From Phycisphaerales bacterium (lineage in GTDB: Bacteria; Planctomycetota; Phycisphaerae; Phycisphaerales; UBA1924), in assembly GCA_029260295.1 (NCBI GenBank), contig JAJDDN010000008.1, positions 1 to 64,000 on the forward strand: a stretch of DNA of 64,000 nucleotides. Direction: 5' to 3'. Made by a program: the position numbers and the translations under genes. Below the pieces are notes generated by a model. The model was not told the DNA's origin and did not search any database. It worked only from the letters and a program-made list of their open reading frames with translations. Positions within the stretch are counted from its first letter, which is position 1. Every line of letters begins with the position of its first letter. Of this stretch, positions 53,666 through 62,254 are shown piece by piece.

Positions 53666-53713
53666 TCGAAACGATCGCAACTGATCGCAATGAGCGATCG
53701 TGAGGTTTGAGCA

Positions 53714-54079
53714 ATGAATAAAGATAAAGCAAAAGTAGTCCGACGCAAACGACGCACGATCGGTATCCGTAAACGGGTCATTGGTACCCCAGAGCGGCCC
53801 CGTTTGGCGATCTATCGCTCGCTCAATCACATTTACGCCCAGGTTATCGACGACATGGCTGGGGTAACCTTGGCCAGTGCATCAAGCATGGACAAGGGTG
53901 TCAAGATTGAGGGATCCGCTGGGAATGTTGCATCGGCCAAAGCGGTCGGTGCGGTACTCGCTGAGCGGGCACAAAAAGCAGGTGTTGACGCCGTGGTCTT
54001 TGATCGTGGCGGCTTCAAGTTTCATGGTCGAGTTAAAGCCTTCGCAGACGCTGCTCGTGAGAGCGGTCTGAAGTTCTGA
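53714..54079 (+). CDS. rplR: 50S ribosomal protein L18
   Basis: 121 residues. [27 protein letters not shown] (in pieces), HIYAQVIDD and the terminal [22 protein letters not shown] (in pieces) are uL18. It binds 5S rRNA with L5. Confidence 0.97.
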   Translation: MNKDKAKVVRRKRRTIGIRKRVIGTPERPRLAIYRSLNHIYAQVIDDMAGVTLASASSMDKGVKIEGSAGNVASAKAVGAVLAERAQKAGVDAVVFDRGGFKFHGRVKAFADAARESGLKF

Positions 54080-54096
54080 ACGAAAGAGATACCACA

Positions 54097-54876
54097 ATGG
54101 CAGAAATGCTTGACGAATCAAAATCAATCGAGTCGCATACCGTCGGGATCTTCCGGACAGCCGCGACAGTCAAGGGTGGACGACGCTTCAGCTTCGGCGC
54201 ACTCGTTGTCTGCGGTGATCGCAAAGGCAAGATCGGCTATGGCTATGCCAAAAGCCCTGAAGTGCCAACAGCAATCGAAAAAGCTGAGAAGCACGCCCGA
54301 CTCAACATGGTCCAGTTCCCAATGACCGGCTCCACCTTGCCGCACGAGACCATTGGTCGCGCCTGTGCAAGCCGTGTGATCCTGGTCCCTGCATCTCCCG
54401 GTACCGGTGTTGTTGCAGGCGGCACTGTCCGTGCGGTACTCGAAATGGCCGGCATCACCGATTGCCTGACCAAATCAACCGGATCAAACTCCAAGATCAA
54501 CATGGTCCGCGCCGTATTCGATGGCTTGGCTCAGCTCCGCACCCGCGAGGACATCGCGGAGCTGCGTGGTGTTGAAATCGAGACATCCGACATCGAAGAA
54601 CGCATCAAACGAGGCCAACGCTTCATGCCTGTCCAGTCCGAAGGCGACAAAATGGCCGCACCTGTCAACACCATCGGTCAAGACCGTGGTCGTGGCGGAC
54701 GCGGCGGTCGCGGCGGAGGTGGGGGACGAGGCGGTCGTGGTGGTCAAGGCGGCGGACGCGGAGGTCCTGGCGGCGATCGTGGAGCACCTCAAGGTGCCCC
54801 GGCGGCAGCAGCCCCAGACGCCCCAGCACCGGCAGCAGATGCACCCAAAGAATCAGGTTCAGAGAACGCAAGCTAA
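54097..54876 (+). CDS. rpsE: 30S ribosomal protein S5 with RGG-rich C-terminal tail
   Basis: 259 residues against about 165 usual. Residues 10-175 are uS5: the KH-like GGRRFSFGALVVCGDRKGKIG, GYAKSPEVP and SSNSKINMVRA-like GSNSKINMVRAVFDGL. Residues 197-229 are a Gly/Arg tract with many RGG units; 230-252 are Ala/Pro-rich; the end is acidic. The frame stays open to a stop 54 bp before rplO. RGG boxes bind RNA and are disordered. There is no rpmD gene after it. Confidence 0.96.
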   Translation: MAEMLDESKSIESHTVGIFRTAATVKGGRRFSFGALVVCGDRKGKIGYGYAKSPEVPTAIEKAEKHARLNMVQFPMTGSTLPHETIGRACASRVILVPASPGTGVVAGGTVRAVLEMAGITDCLTKSTGSNSKINMVRAVFDGLAQLRTREDIAELRGVEIETSDIEERIKRGQRFMPVQSEGDKMAAPVNTIGQDRGRGGRGGRGGGGGRGGRGGQGGGRGGPGGDRGAPQGAPAAAAPDAPAPAADAPKESGSENAS

Positions 54877-54930
54877 TCACACAAGATTTAACCGATCGTG
54901 CTACCACACGATCTCCGGGAGTAACCGGTC

Positions 54931-55545
54931 ATGATGATCCACGAAGTTACCGCACTGGCGGGCAAGTACAAACAACGCAAGCGTATCGGCCGTGGTGTCG
55001 GTTCGGGCAATGGCAAGACCTCTGGTCGTGGTCATAAGGGTGCCGGCTCACGCCGAGGCAACTCAAGACTCGCCCAGTTTGAGGGTGGCCAGATGCCATT
55101 CTTCCGTCGCATGCCGAAGTTCGGCTTTACCAACGCGAACTTTACGATCAACTTCTGGATCGTGAACTTGGCCGCGATCATTGAGCACAAGGACTTTAAG
55201 TCCGGCGGCGTCATTGATCAGAAGTCACTCATCAAGGCTGGTTTGGTCCGTGACGAGTCACGCGTCCTCAAGATCCTCGGCGATCTCCCAGAAGGTGTTG
55301 ATTCGCTCAAGGTGAAGTTTGATGTCACCGCCAACCGCGTCACAGGTCCAGCCCGAAAGCTGATCGAAGATGCCGGTGGGAAGGTTAACGAGACCGGCAC
55401 CCGCCGTGACCGTGTCCGTGGTGTCGACCGAAACTCGGACGACCAGACACCTAAGAACCTCACTAAGAAGCTCAAGAAGCAAGAATGGCATCGCAAGCGT
55501 GACGAAGCATTCGCTCGCGGCGAGGTTCTCAAGGCCAAGAAATAA
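54931..55545 (+). CDS. rplO: 50S ribosomal protein L15 with basic C-terminal extension
   Basis: 204 residues against about 145. KQRKRIGRGVGSGNGKTSGRGHKG and FEGGQMPFFRRMPKFGF are uL15 (in pieces), and the core ends near IEDAGGKV (residue 152). The last 50 residues are Lys/Arg-rich (KNLTKKLKKQEWHRKRDEA). It binds 23S rRNA late in assembly. Either of two adjacent ATG codons may start it. Confidence 0.95.
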   Translation: MMIHEVTALAGKYKQRKRIGRGVGSGNGKTSGRGHKGAGSRRGNSRLAQFEGGQMPFFRRMPKFGFTNANFTINFWIVNLAAIIEHKDFKSGGVIDQKSLIKAGLVRDESRVLKILGDLPEGVDSLKVKFDVTANRVTGPARKLIEDAGGKVNETGTRRDRVRGVDRNSDDQTPKNLTKKLKKQEWHRKRDEAFARGEVLKAKK

Positions 55546-55709
55546 TCCTCAGCCCGTTTGAGGGCAAGAGGGCTGATTTATACGCCGGGGTCGATCAACC
55601 GCTGAACGATGGGAATACCATCCCCGGTCACGGATGATCGGCCCCGTCTTTGATTGTTACATGACTGTTCATACGAGCGGTGATCTGAGCCATACGGAGT
55701 TTACGATAC
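55546..55709 (+). other. Spacer upstream of secY
   Basis: 164 bp holding a hairpin agccc/gggct near 55551-55574 followed by gattta, and short repeats ggga/tccc. It could contain an attenuator or an internal promoter for secY. No gene is seen. Confidence 0.35.
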
Positions 55710-57095
55710 ATGCTCATTCAGACCATCATTAATGTGTTTCGGATCCCTGAGTTGCGGAACAAGATTCTGTTCACGATTGGGATGCTCGCCGTTTATCGGA
55801 TCGGGTTCTGGATCCCAGTGCCTGGTGTTGATCAGGGTGCCCTAACTTCGTTCTTTGAACAACAGGCGGCATCAGGTTCAGCTGCAGGTCGGCTCTCGCA
55901 GTATGTTGCCATTTTCTCTGGTGGTTCGTTCGGTCAATCCACGATCTTTGGTCTCGGGATTATGCCTTACATTACAGCTTCGATTATCTTCCAGCTATTC
56001 CAATCGGTTTCCCCGCAACTCAAAAAACTCAAAGATGAAGGGCCAACCGGCTACGCGAAGATTCAGGAATGGACTCGCTACGCGACCGTCGGTTTGTGTC
56101 TTGTTCAATCTGTAGGATGGTTGACCTATATCACTCGTTCAGGTTTGGTATATGAACAATGGGCCAACAATCCACTTTGGTGGGTTATGGGCATCACTGC
56201 ATTGACCGCGGGCACCGTATTTCTTATGTGGCTTGGCGAGCAGGTTGACCGCTTTGGTATTGGCAATGGCGTTTCATTGATCATCATGGCTGGCATTCTG
56301 ACCGGGATGCCTGGCGCGGTGATGAGTGTGATTGGCAACTTTGATGCTGCCGACCCGAACAAGATGGGCTGGATGGGGTTGATCCTCTTGGTCTTTGGCT
56401 TTATCTTGGTGGTCGCCGGTTCGGTGCTGCTCACTGTTGCCCAGCGACGAATCCCTGTGCAACAAGCCAAGCACACACGAGGGAGCCGCACATTTGGTGG
56501 TCAGAAAAGTTATCTCCCACTGAAGGTCAACCATGGCGGCGTGATGCCGATCATCTTTGCCTCTTCACTTATGATCTTTCCGTCGGTAGTGTTTAGTGCA
56601 CTGACTGATCAGGCGCAGAATGCAAATGCGACGGGATGGTGGCCGAACCTAGTCCAGTGGTTGAGCAATAGCTTCCAGATGGGTGCCTACCCGTATGTAT
56701 TCCTCTACATTTTGATGGTGTATTTCTTCAGCTACTTCTGGATTACCGTCCAGTTCAATCCTGAAGAGATGTCCAAGCAACTTCGTGATCATGGGTCGTT
56801 TATTCCAGGGCTCCGTCCTGGGCCACGGACGGCTGAGTATCTCGAAGCTGTAATGGAACGGATTACCTTTGTAGGGGCAGCATTCCTTGCGATCATCGCG
56901 GTACTCCCGATGGTTGTGAATACTCAACTCAAAGTTGATTTTGTAGTTTCTCAGTTCCTCGGCGGAACAGGATTGCTCATTGTGGTGTCGGTGGCGTTGG
57001 ACTTCCTCCAGCGTGTCGAGGCTAATCTGCTGATGCGGAACTATGACGGATTCCTTGGAGATTCCGATGCTGGTGAAGGGCGATCACGCTCTTGA
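55710..57095 (+). CDS. secY: Preprotein translocase subunit SecY
   Basis: 461 residues with ten predicted membrane helices. GMLAVYRIGFWIPVPGVD, GIMPYITASIIFQLFQS and the cytoplasmic loops QRRIPVQQAKHTRG, GGVMPIIFASSLMIFP and RPGPRTAEYLE are SecY signatures. It forms the Sec channel with SecE and SecG. It follows rplO as in most bacteria, but adk and map do not follow it. Confidence 0.97.
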   Translation: MLIQTIINVFRIPELRNKILFTIGMLAVYRIGFWIPVPGVDQGALTSFFEQQAASGSAAGRLSQYVAIFSGGSFGQSTIFGLGIMPYITASIIFQLFQSVSPQLKKLKDEGPTGYAKIQEWTRYATVGLCLVQSVGWLTYITRSGLVYEQWANNPLWWVMGITALTAGTVFLMWLGEQVDRFGIGNGVSLIIMAGILTGMPGAVMSVIGNFDAADPNKMGWMGLILLVFGFILVVAGSVLLTVAQRRIPVQQAKHTRGSRTFGGQKSYLPLKVNHGGVMPIIFASSLMIFPSVVFSALTDQAQNANATGWWPNLVQWLSNSFQMGAYPYVFLYILMVYFFSYFWITVQFNPEEMSKQLRDHGSFIPGLRPGPRTAEYLEAVMERITFVGAAFLAIIAVLPMVVNTQLKVDFVVSQFLGGTGLLIVVSVALDFLQRVEANLLMRNYDGFLGDSDAGEGRSRS

Positions 57096-57332
57096 TGGAA
57101 AGTTGGGTCCTGTTTGGGCTCAGAATTTGAGAGTTTCTCGACCAATCTGACGATTGGGGACTCTTTTGAAAGGCTCTTGGGATTCGGCGGATGACACGCC
57201 GGGTTGGTAGGCCTAATATCGTGACCCGTGATTTTGCCCACAGGCTGGGTCTCGGATGTGTGAAAGAACGGAACTAATCGGGATTTTCCCGGTTTCAGAT
57301 GCTTCGCTGCATGAGCGGCGAAGGAGGTTAAG
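57096..57332 (+). other. Spacer between secY and rpmJ
   Basis: 237 bp in the position normally used by adk, map and infA. I see no open frame with family resemblance. An AAGGAGG Shine-Dalgarno for rpmJ lies at the end (about 57321-57328). Confidence 0.5.
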
Positions 57333-57449
57333 ATGAAAGTATCATCAAGCGTCAAGCGTCGCTCGAAAGATTGCCAGATTGTTCGCCGTAAAGGCAAAGT
57401 CTTTGTAATCAACAAGAAGAACCCGCGTTTTAAGCAGCGTCAGGGCTGA
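57333..57449 (+). CDS. rpmJ: 50S ribosomal protein L36, zinc ligands mostly lost
   Basis: 38 residues, exactly the bL36 length, with [21 protein letters not shown] and NPRFKQRQG. Canonical L36 binds zinc through Cys11, Cys14, Cys27 and His33. Here these are Ser11, Cys14, Asn27 and Phe33, so only one ligand is left. AAGGAGG 6 nt before the ATG supports translation. It precedes rpsM as usual. Confidence 0.93.
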   Translation: MKVSSSVKRRSKDCQIVRRKGKVFVINKKNPRFKQRQG

Positions 57450-57572
57450 GACTCATTTGAGCTCAGTTGAAACACTCTTTAATCGCGTTTGAACAGATAA
57501 TGACCGGCTGCATCGAGGTGAACTCGACCGCAGCGCACTGACCGGATAACCCCGGGATGACAGGAGAAGCCA

Positions 57573-57950
57573 GTGCCACGTATCGCAGGTGTAGACATTC
57601 CAGATCGCAAGAAGATCTATTATTCGTTGCAGTACATTCATGGCATCGGCAACAAGTTTGCTGGTGACATTCTTACTGAGGCAGGCATCAACCCAGATAC
57701 CCGTGCCAATGAGTTGTCGGAGACAGAAGTGTCTACGCTCAACACCATTGTTGACGGGAGCTATCTTGTTGAGGGTGCCCTCCGCCGCCAGGTTCACCAG
57801 AACATCGCTCGGCTCCGCGAGATCCGCTCGTACCGCGGCGATCGTCACCGGGCCGGTCTTCCGACCCGTGGCCAGCGCACCCGTTGTAACGCACGCACCC
57901 GTAAGGGCAAGAAGCGGACCGTTGCAGGCAAGAAGGGCGTCAAGGGCTAA
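57573..57950 (+). CDS. rpsM: 30S ribosomal protein S13
   Basis: 125 residues from a GTG start preceded by [35 protein letters not shown] and [31 protein letters not shown] (in pieces) are uS13. It lies in the 30S head and contacts P-site tRNA. Confidence 0.97.
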   Translation: MPRIAGVDIPDRKKIYYSLQYIHGIGNKFAGDILTEAGINPDTRANELSETEVSTLNTIVDGSYLVEGALRRQVHQNIARLREIRSYRGDRHRAGLPTRGQRTRCNARTRKGKKRTVAGKKGVKG

Positions 57951-57969
57951 ATAGGTATTACGAGTTTCG

Positions 57970-58004
57970 GGTTGCCGCCTTTGGGTGGCAACCTGTTTCA
58001 TTTA
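57970..58004 (+). terminator. Hairpin with weak T-run after rpsM
   Basis: A 7-bp stem ggttgcc/ggcaacc (57970-57976, 57987-57993) is followed by tgtttcattt. It may be a partial terminator between rpsM and rpsK. The T-run is interrupted, so certainty is low. Confidence 0.45.
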
Positions 58005-58080
58005 CTAGAACACAAATTCGCAAGGTTCCAGCCCTTTCAAAGGGATCCAATCAAGTGGAACCGTCAGGAGCGATCGAAAC

Positions 58081-58458
58081 ATGGCTAAGAAAGCAAAGAA
58101 AATTCGCAAGGGTGTCACCCGTGGCATCGCCCATATTAAGGCGACTCACAACAACACCCTCATCACCATCACCGATACCAACGGCGAGGCTCTCGCTTGG
58201 GACTCGGCCGGGACCATCGGCTTTAAGGGTGCTCGCAAAGCTACCCCGTTTGCTGCGACCCGTGCAGGTGAGCAGCTCGGTCAGAAGGTCCGCAAGATGG
58301 GCATGAGTGAGATCGAAGTCAAGATCACAGGTGCTGGTTCAGGCCGCGAGAACGCTGTGTCGGGGCTCGCCTCGACCGGACTCCGCGTGACTGCGATCGA
58401 AGACCACACCCCGGTACCACACAACGGCTGCCGTCCAAAGAAGAAACGCCGCGTCTAG
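58081..58458 (+). CDS. rpsK: 30S ribosomal protein S11
   Basis: 125 residues. [34 protein letters not shown] and the end [18 protein letters not shown] are uS11. It forms the 30S platform. The usual rpsD gene does not follow it; rpoA comes next after 185 bp. Confidence 0.97.
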   Translation: MAKKAKKIRKGVTRGIAHIKATHNNTLITITDTNGEALAWDSAGTIGFKGARKATPFAATRAGEQLGQKVRKMGMSEIEVKITGAGSGRENAVSGLASTGLRVTAIEDHTPVPHNGCRPKKKRRV

Positions 58459-58643
58459 TCCTTAGACCGGTTAAGAACCCCGGAGTCCACCAGTTGGATC
58501 TTTGGGATTTGTATATTGAACAAGTCTTTCGTGGAAAGAAAGAGCGACGCCGACAGCAGCAGGGCGTCAATCTGTGAGCCGCGATAAGAATCTAGTCATG
58601 AATGTCTGGGCTATTTGAGTCCTTTGCTGCGGAGAACTGAACT

Positions 58644-59645
58644 ATGCGTGTACGCTGGCGCGGGCTTGAACTGCCCTCACGAGTCACATCTGACAGCAAG
58701 TTTACAGCCGATACTTTCGGCCGCTTTACCGTCGAGCCATTCGAGCGTGGTATGGGCACAACGATCGGCAACTCGCTGCGTCGTATCCTGCTCTCGTCGC
58801 TTGAAGGTGCTTCGGTTACTGCTGTCAAGATCAAGGGTGCCGAGCACGAGTTTACCTCGGTTCCTGGCGTCCTTGAAGACACCACCGACATCATCCTGAA
58901 CATCAAGAACCTGATCGTCAAGTCCGACGGCGATGGCCCACGGGTCATGAAGCTCGCTGCTCAGGGACCTGGCGAAGTCACCGCCGACCTTATCGAGGCC
59001 GACAGCAATGTTACTATTGTGAACAAGGACTTGGTCATCGCAACCCTCACCGAAGCGGTTGCTTTCGAGATGGAAATCCATATTGATAAGGGCCGCGGCT
59101 ACATTCCTGTCTCCGAACAAGAACTCCGCAACGATGAGCAAGAGATCGGTGTGATCCCGGTCGACGCGATCTACTCGCCTGTTCAGCGTGTCCGTTACCA
59201 TGTCGAGAACACCCGCGTTGGTCAGAAAACCAACTACGATAAGCTCACCATGGAAATCTGGACCGATGGCACCATCACTCCTGAGATGGCTTTGGTCGAG
59301 TCGGGCAAGATTTTGCGTAAGCACCTCAACCCGTTTGTCCAGTACTTTGAGCTCGGCGATGACCGTGTATCAGAGAATGCTGCGGCGGCTGCTGGTGTTG
59401 ACGAAGAGTTGATCCGCAAGCTCAACATGCCAACCGAACAGCTTGATCTGTCGGTGCGTGCGAGCAACTGTCTTGAATCAGCACGCTTGGACACCGTTGC
59501 TCAGTTGGTCATCATGACCGAGCCTGAGCTTCTCAAGCTGCGTTCGTTTGGTCGCACATCGTTGCGTGAAGTGAAGCGAAAGCTTCTTGATATTGAGCTC
59601 GATCTTGGGATGGAGCTTCCTGAAGGGTACACCGTTCATCAGTAA
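58644..59645 (+). CDS. rpoA: RNA polymerase alpha subunit
   Basis: 333 residues. The N-terminal domain has RFTVEPFERGMGTTIGNSLRR (in pieces), LSSLEGASVTAVKI and YSPVQRVRYHVENTRVG. The C-terminal domain (about 255-333) has LSVRASNCLE and LLKLRSFGRTSLREVKRKL, the DNA- and activator-contacting helices. The length is standard. It follows rpsK directly. Confidence 0.97.
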   Translation: MRVRWRGLELPSRVTSDSKFTADTFGRFTVEPFERGMGTTIGNSLRRILLSSLEGASVTAVKIKGAEHEFTSVPGVLEDTTDIILNIKNLIVKSDGDGPRVMKLAAQGPGEVTADLIEADSNVTIVNKDLVIATLTEAVAFEMEIHIDKGRGYIPVSEQELRNDEQEIGVIPVDAIYSPVQRVRYHVENTRVGQKTNYDKLTMEIWTDGTITPEMALVESGKILRKHLNPFVQYFELGDDRVSENAAAAAGVDEELIRKLNMPTEQLDLSVRASNCLESARLDTVAQLVIMTEPELLKLRSFGRTSLREVKRKLLDIELDLGMELPEGYTVHQ

Positions 59646-59718
59646 GTCCGTCTGGATTGCTGTTTGAAATAACTCGTGACGCGGTGATCGCGTCACAGAT
59701 GAAAGAAGGAACCGAGTC

Positions 59719-60387
59719 ATGCGTCACCGCAAAGCCGGATTCAAGTTGGGCCGCACCACAGCGCATCGCCAAGCGATGCTCCGTAACATGGCGGCAAGTC
59801 TCTTTGAGCATGGTCAAATCACAACGACCATCCCAAAGGCCAAAGCACTCAAGCCATTCGTTGAGAAGATCATCACCAAAGCCAAGCGCGGTGACCTCCA
59901 CTCTCGTCGTCTGGTGATCGCGATGCTCGGCCAAGACCGCCGTGCGTTTGCATGGGCGCATATCCCTAAGGGAGCGACCGAAGAGCAACGCGAGTCGATC
60001 GAAGAGCAACGCGAGTTTGTTGAAGGTTTCTTTGACATCCCCGATTCAGATCAGATCGAACGGAACCGCTACGGCGAGCTCCGCAAGGCTCCACGCATCG
60101 TCAAGCACATCTTTGACAATGTTGCTCCACGCTTCGAAGATCGCGCCGGTGGTTACACCCGCATCGTCAAGCTCGGTCAGCACCGTCTGGGTGATGCAGC
60201 CCCGTTGTGTGTGATCCAGTTTGTCGGTAACGAGGAAGGCCCCGAAATCGGCGGCTCACCAAGTACCCGTCGCAAGACCGCAGATCGCCGCACCGCTTTT
60301 GCCGCCAAGCTCCGCAAGGACGCTCCTAAGGCTGAGGCTCCAGTTGCAGAAGCTCCAGAAGCAGACGCTCCTGAAGGCGATTCCTGA
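59719..60387 (+). CDS. rplQ: 50S ribosomal protein L17 with central insertion and acidic tail
   Basis: 222 residues against about 120. MRHRKAGFKLGRTTAHRQAM and ITTTIPKAKALKPFVEKIIT open uL17; RFEDRAGGYTRIVKLGQHRLGDAAP closes the core (in pieces). Between them residues 73-126 are a charged insertion (ATEEQRESIEEQREFVEG). After residue 172 an acidic Ala/Pro/Glu tail repeats EAP units. It ends the alpha operon before a strong terminator. Confidence 0.95.
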   Translation: MRHRKAGFKLGRTTAHRQAMLRNMAASLFEHGQITTTIPKAKALKPFVEKIITKAKRGDLHSRRLVIAMLGQDRRAFAWAHIPKGATEEQRESIEEQREFVEGFFDIPDSDQIERNRYGELRKAPRIVKHIFDNVAPRFEDRAGGYTRIVKLGQHRLGDAAPLCVIQFVGNEEGPEIGGSPSTRRKTADRRTAFAAKLRKDAPKAEAPVAEAPEADAPEGDS

Positions 60388-60415
60388 GCGAGCCAGTCAT
60401 CTATTGACTATCCTT

Positions 60416-60448
60416 ACACTGTCCATTCTATGGGCAGTGTTTTTTATT
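60416..60448 (+). terminator. Terminator closing the ribosomal supercluster
   Basis: A 9-bp stem acactgtcc/gggcagtgt (one G-T pair) with a 7-nt loop is followed by ttttttatt. It lies 29 bp past rplQ. Confidence 0.9.
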
Positions 60449-60489
60449 GAAATCCATTCCAGACACACGATCAGAGAATGAACTGAATC

Positions 60490-61527
60490 ATGCTTGACAC
60501 CCTCAATGAGATCGAATCCTCCGGCTTAACCGAACTGGGAGCCGTCGCTGACGCCACCGGTCTTGAATCCTGGCGGATTGCCTACATGGGCACCAAAGGG
60601 CGTATGCGGGGCGTGATGCCCATGATGAAGGATGTCCCCAAGGAACAGAAGGGGCTCGTTGGCAAGCGTCTCAATGAGGTGAAGACCGCACTGGAAGCCG
60701 CATTTGAGACGAAGCAGGCATCGCTGGGCGATTCCGGGGCTCCGGCTCAGTCTGGTCCGATGATCGACATGACCGAGCCGGGCGTGGTTGAGTCGCAGAA
60801 TGTGGGACGCCGTCATATCATCTCGCGTGTTCGCGATGAGCTCGTTGAGATCTTCGCTCGGATGGGATTTGATGTTGCCCAGGGCCCGGAGCTTGAGGAT
60901 GATGAGCACAACTTTATCAAACTCAACATCCCCCCGGCCCACCCCGCGCGTGATCCGATTGACAACTTCTATATCGACAATCCCAATGAGGTCACGACTC
61001 CCAGAATGCTGCGAAGCCAGACTTCGACGGTTCAGATCCGGACCATGTCTAAGCTTGTTGCCGAGGGCCAAGAGCCGCCGATCAAGATCGTTTCGCCTGG
61101 GCGGGTGTACCGTCCTGACACGGTCGATGCGACCCACTCGTTCATGTTCCATCAGATCGAGGGGCTCTATGTTGCCCGCGGTGTTTCGATGACGGATCTC
61201 AAAACAACGCTTCTTCAGTTCGCCCACGCGTACTTCGGTGATGATGCCGAGATTCGTTTGCGTCCGAGCTTCTTCCCGTTTACTGAGCCCAGTGCTGAGT
61301 TCGATATGATGATCGCACTCAAGCCCGGCGAAGATCCGAAGTGGATCGAGCTCGGCGGGTGCGGGATGGTCGATCCGAATGTGCTTTCGGCTTGCGGGCT
61401 TGATCCGGAAGAATGGACCGGTTTTGCGTTCGGTTTTGGTATCGAACGCATCGCGATGGGCAAGTACGGCATCCCGGATATCCGGATGCTCTTCGAGAAC
61501 GATGTCCGATTCCTGCAGCGGGTGTGA
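60490..61527 (+). CDS. pheS: Phenylalanyl-tRNA synthetase alpha subunit
   Basis: 345 residues. The coiled-coil N terminus is followed by the class II core: MGFDVAQGPELEDDEHNF, PAHPARDPIDNFYI, LRSQTSTVQIR and GRVYRPDTVDATHSFMFHQIEG (in pieces). FGFGIERIAMGKYGI is motif 3. It charges tRNA-Phe together with PheT. pheT does not follow; a small membrane protein does, so the subunits are encoded apart. Confidence 0.97.
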   Translation: MLDTLNEIESSGLTELGAVADATGLESWRIAYMGTKGRMRGVMPMMKDVPKEQKGLVGKRLNEVKTALEAAFETKQASLGDSGAPAQSGPMIDMTEPGVVESQNVGRRHIISRVRDELVEIFARMGFDVAQGPELEDDEHNFIKLNIPPAHPARDPIDNFYIDNPNEVTTPRMLRSQTSTVQIRTMSKLVAEGQEPPIKIVSPGRVYRPDTVDATHSFMFHQIEGLYVARGVSMTDLKTTLLQFAHAYFGDDAEIRLRPSFFPFTEPSAEFDMMIALKPGEDPKWIELGGCGMVDPNVLSACGLDPEEWTGFAFGFGIERIAMGKYGIPDIRMLFENDVRFLQRV

Positions 61528-61563
61528 TCGCTGTAGATACAACTTGAGATAGGGGTCTACGCC

Positions 61564-62169
61564 ATGACAGAGCAACTCACCGTACCGGATGAATCCTACG
61601 ACGACGATTTGTTTGAAGGCCCGCCTCCGGCTTGGCCTAAATGGATCGGGGGAATAGCGATTGCTTGGGGGGCACTGATGCTCACATGTACTGGTATTGG
61701 TGCGGTGATGCTCCCGCTTCAAGCCAAGTTCATGGAGCCGTTGCTTGAGGGTGCTCCGATGCCCGATGGTATGAAGGCGTCGGGTGTTGATTGGGTGTTG
61801 ATGGGGATTGGTTTAGTTTTGACTCTCCTCTTATTGTTTGGTGGGATTTTTTGTGTGGCACGGAATCCAATCAGTAGGATCATGATTCTGATTTGGGGTG
61901 TTGTTTCGATTCCACTCTCGCTGCTTAGCTACATGCGTCAGATGGAAAAACAGGAATCGATCCGTGTCTGGGCCGAGCAGTATCCAGATTCTCCGCTCGC
62001 ACAGCAGATGAATGCGGGAGGCCAAGCCGGTCAGCAGATTGGTGAGATCATTGGCTTGGTGTTGACCATATTATTGGGCGTCCTCATCCCCGCGTTCTTT
62101 GTGATTTGGTTCGGATTGATCAAAACCAAGCCAGAGCAGATGACCGGCACCGCAGAAGCCTTCGACTAA
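61564..62169 (+). CDS. Four-helix membrane protein of unknown function
   Basis: 201 residues. The acidic N terminus (about 1-22) is followed by hydrophobic segments at about 27-52, 79-101, 104-124 and 155-185. There is a soluble loop near 125-150 rich in Gln and Glu. I recognise no family. It starts 36 bp after pheS and may be cotranscribed. Confidence 0.7.
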   Translation: MTEQLTVPDESYDDDLFEGPPPAWPKWIGGIAIAWGALMLTCTGIGAVMLPLQAKFMEPLLEGAPMPDGMKASGVDWVLMGIGLVLTLLLLFGGIFCVARNPISRIMILIWGVVSIPLSLLSYMRQMEKQESIRVWAEQYPDSPLAQQMNAGGQAGQQIGEIIGLVLTILLGVLIPAFFVIWFGLIKTKPEQMTGTAEAFD

Positions 62170-62254
62170 CGGGCGGACGACTAATCTTCCGATCAGTAAT
62201 AGATCCACCCGCATGGCGGAGAGGATTTGGTATCATGGTTCGTATGGAGGTTGC

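Noticed and set aside
54685-54783. GGT/GGC/CGT-rich tract in rpsE as a possible sequencing or frameshift artefact
   Set aside because: The frame stays open through the tract to a natural stop followed by a normal gap to rplO, and the Ala/Pro segment after it has sensible codon use.
58459-58643. rpsD between rpsK and rpoA
   Set aside because: The 185-bp gap is too short and no S4-like peptide is readable in any frame.
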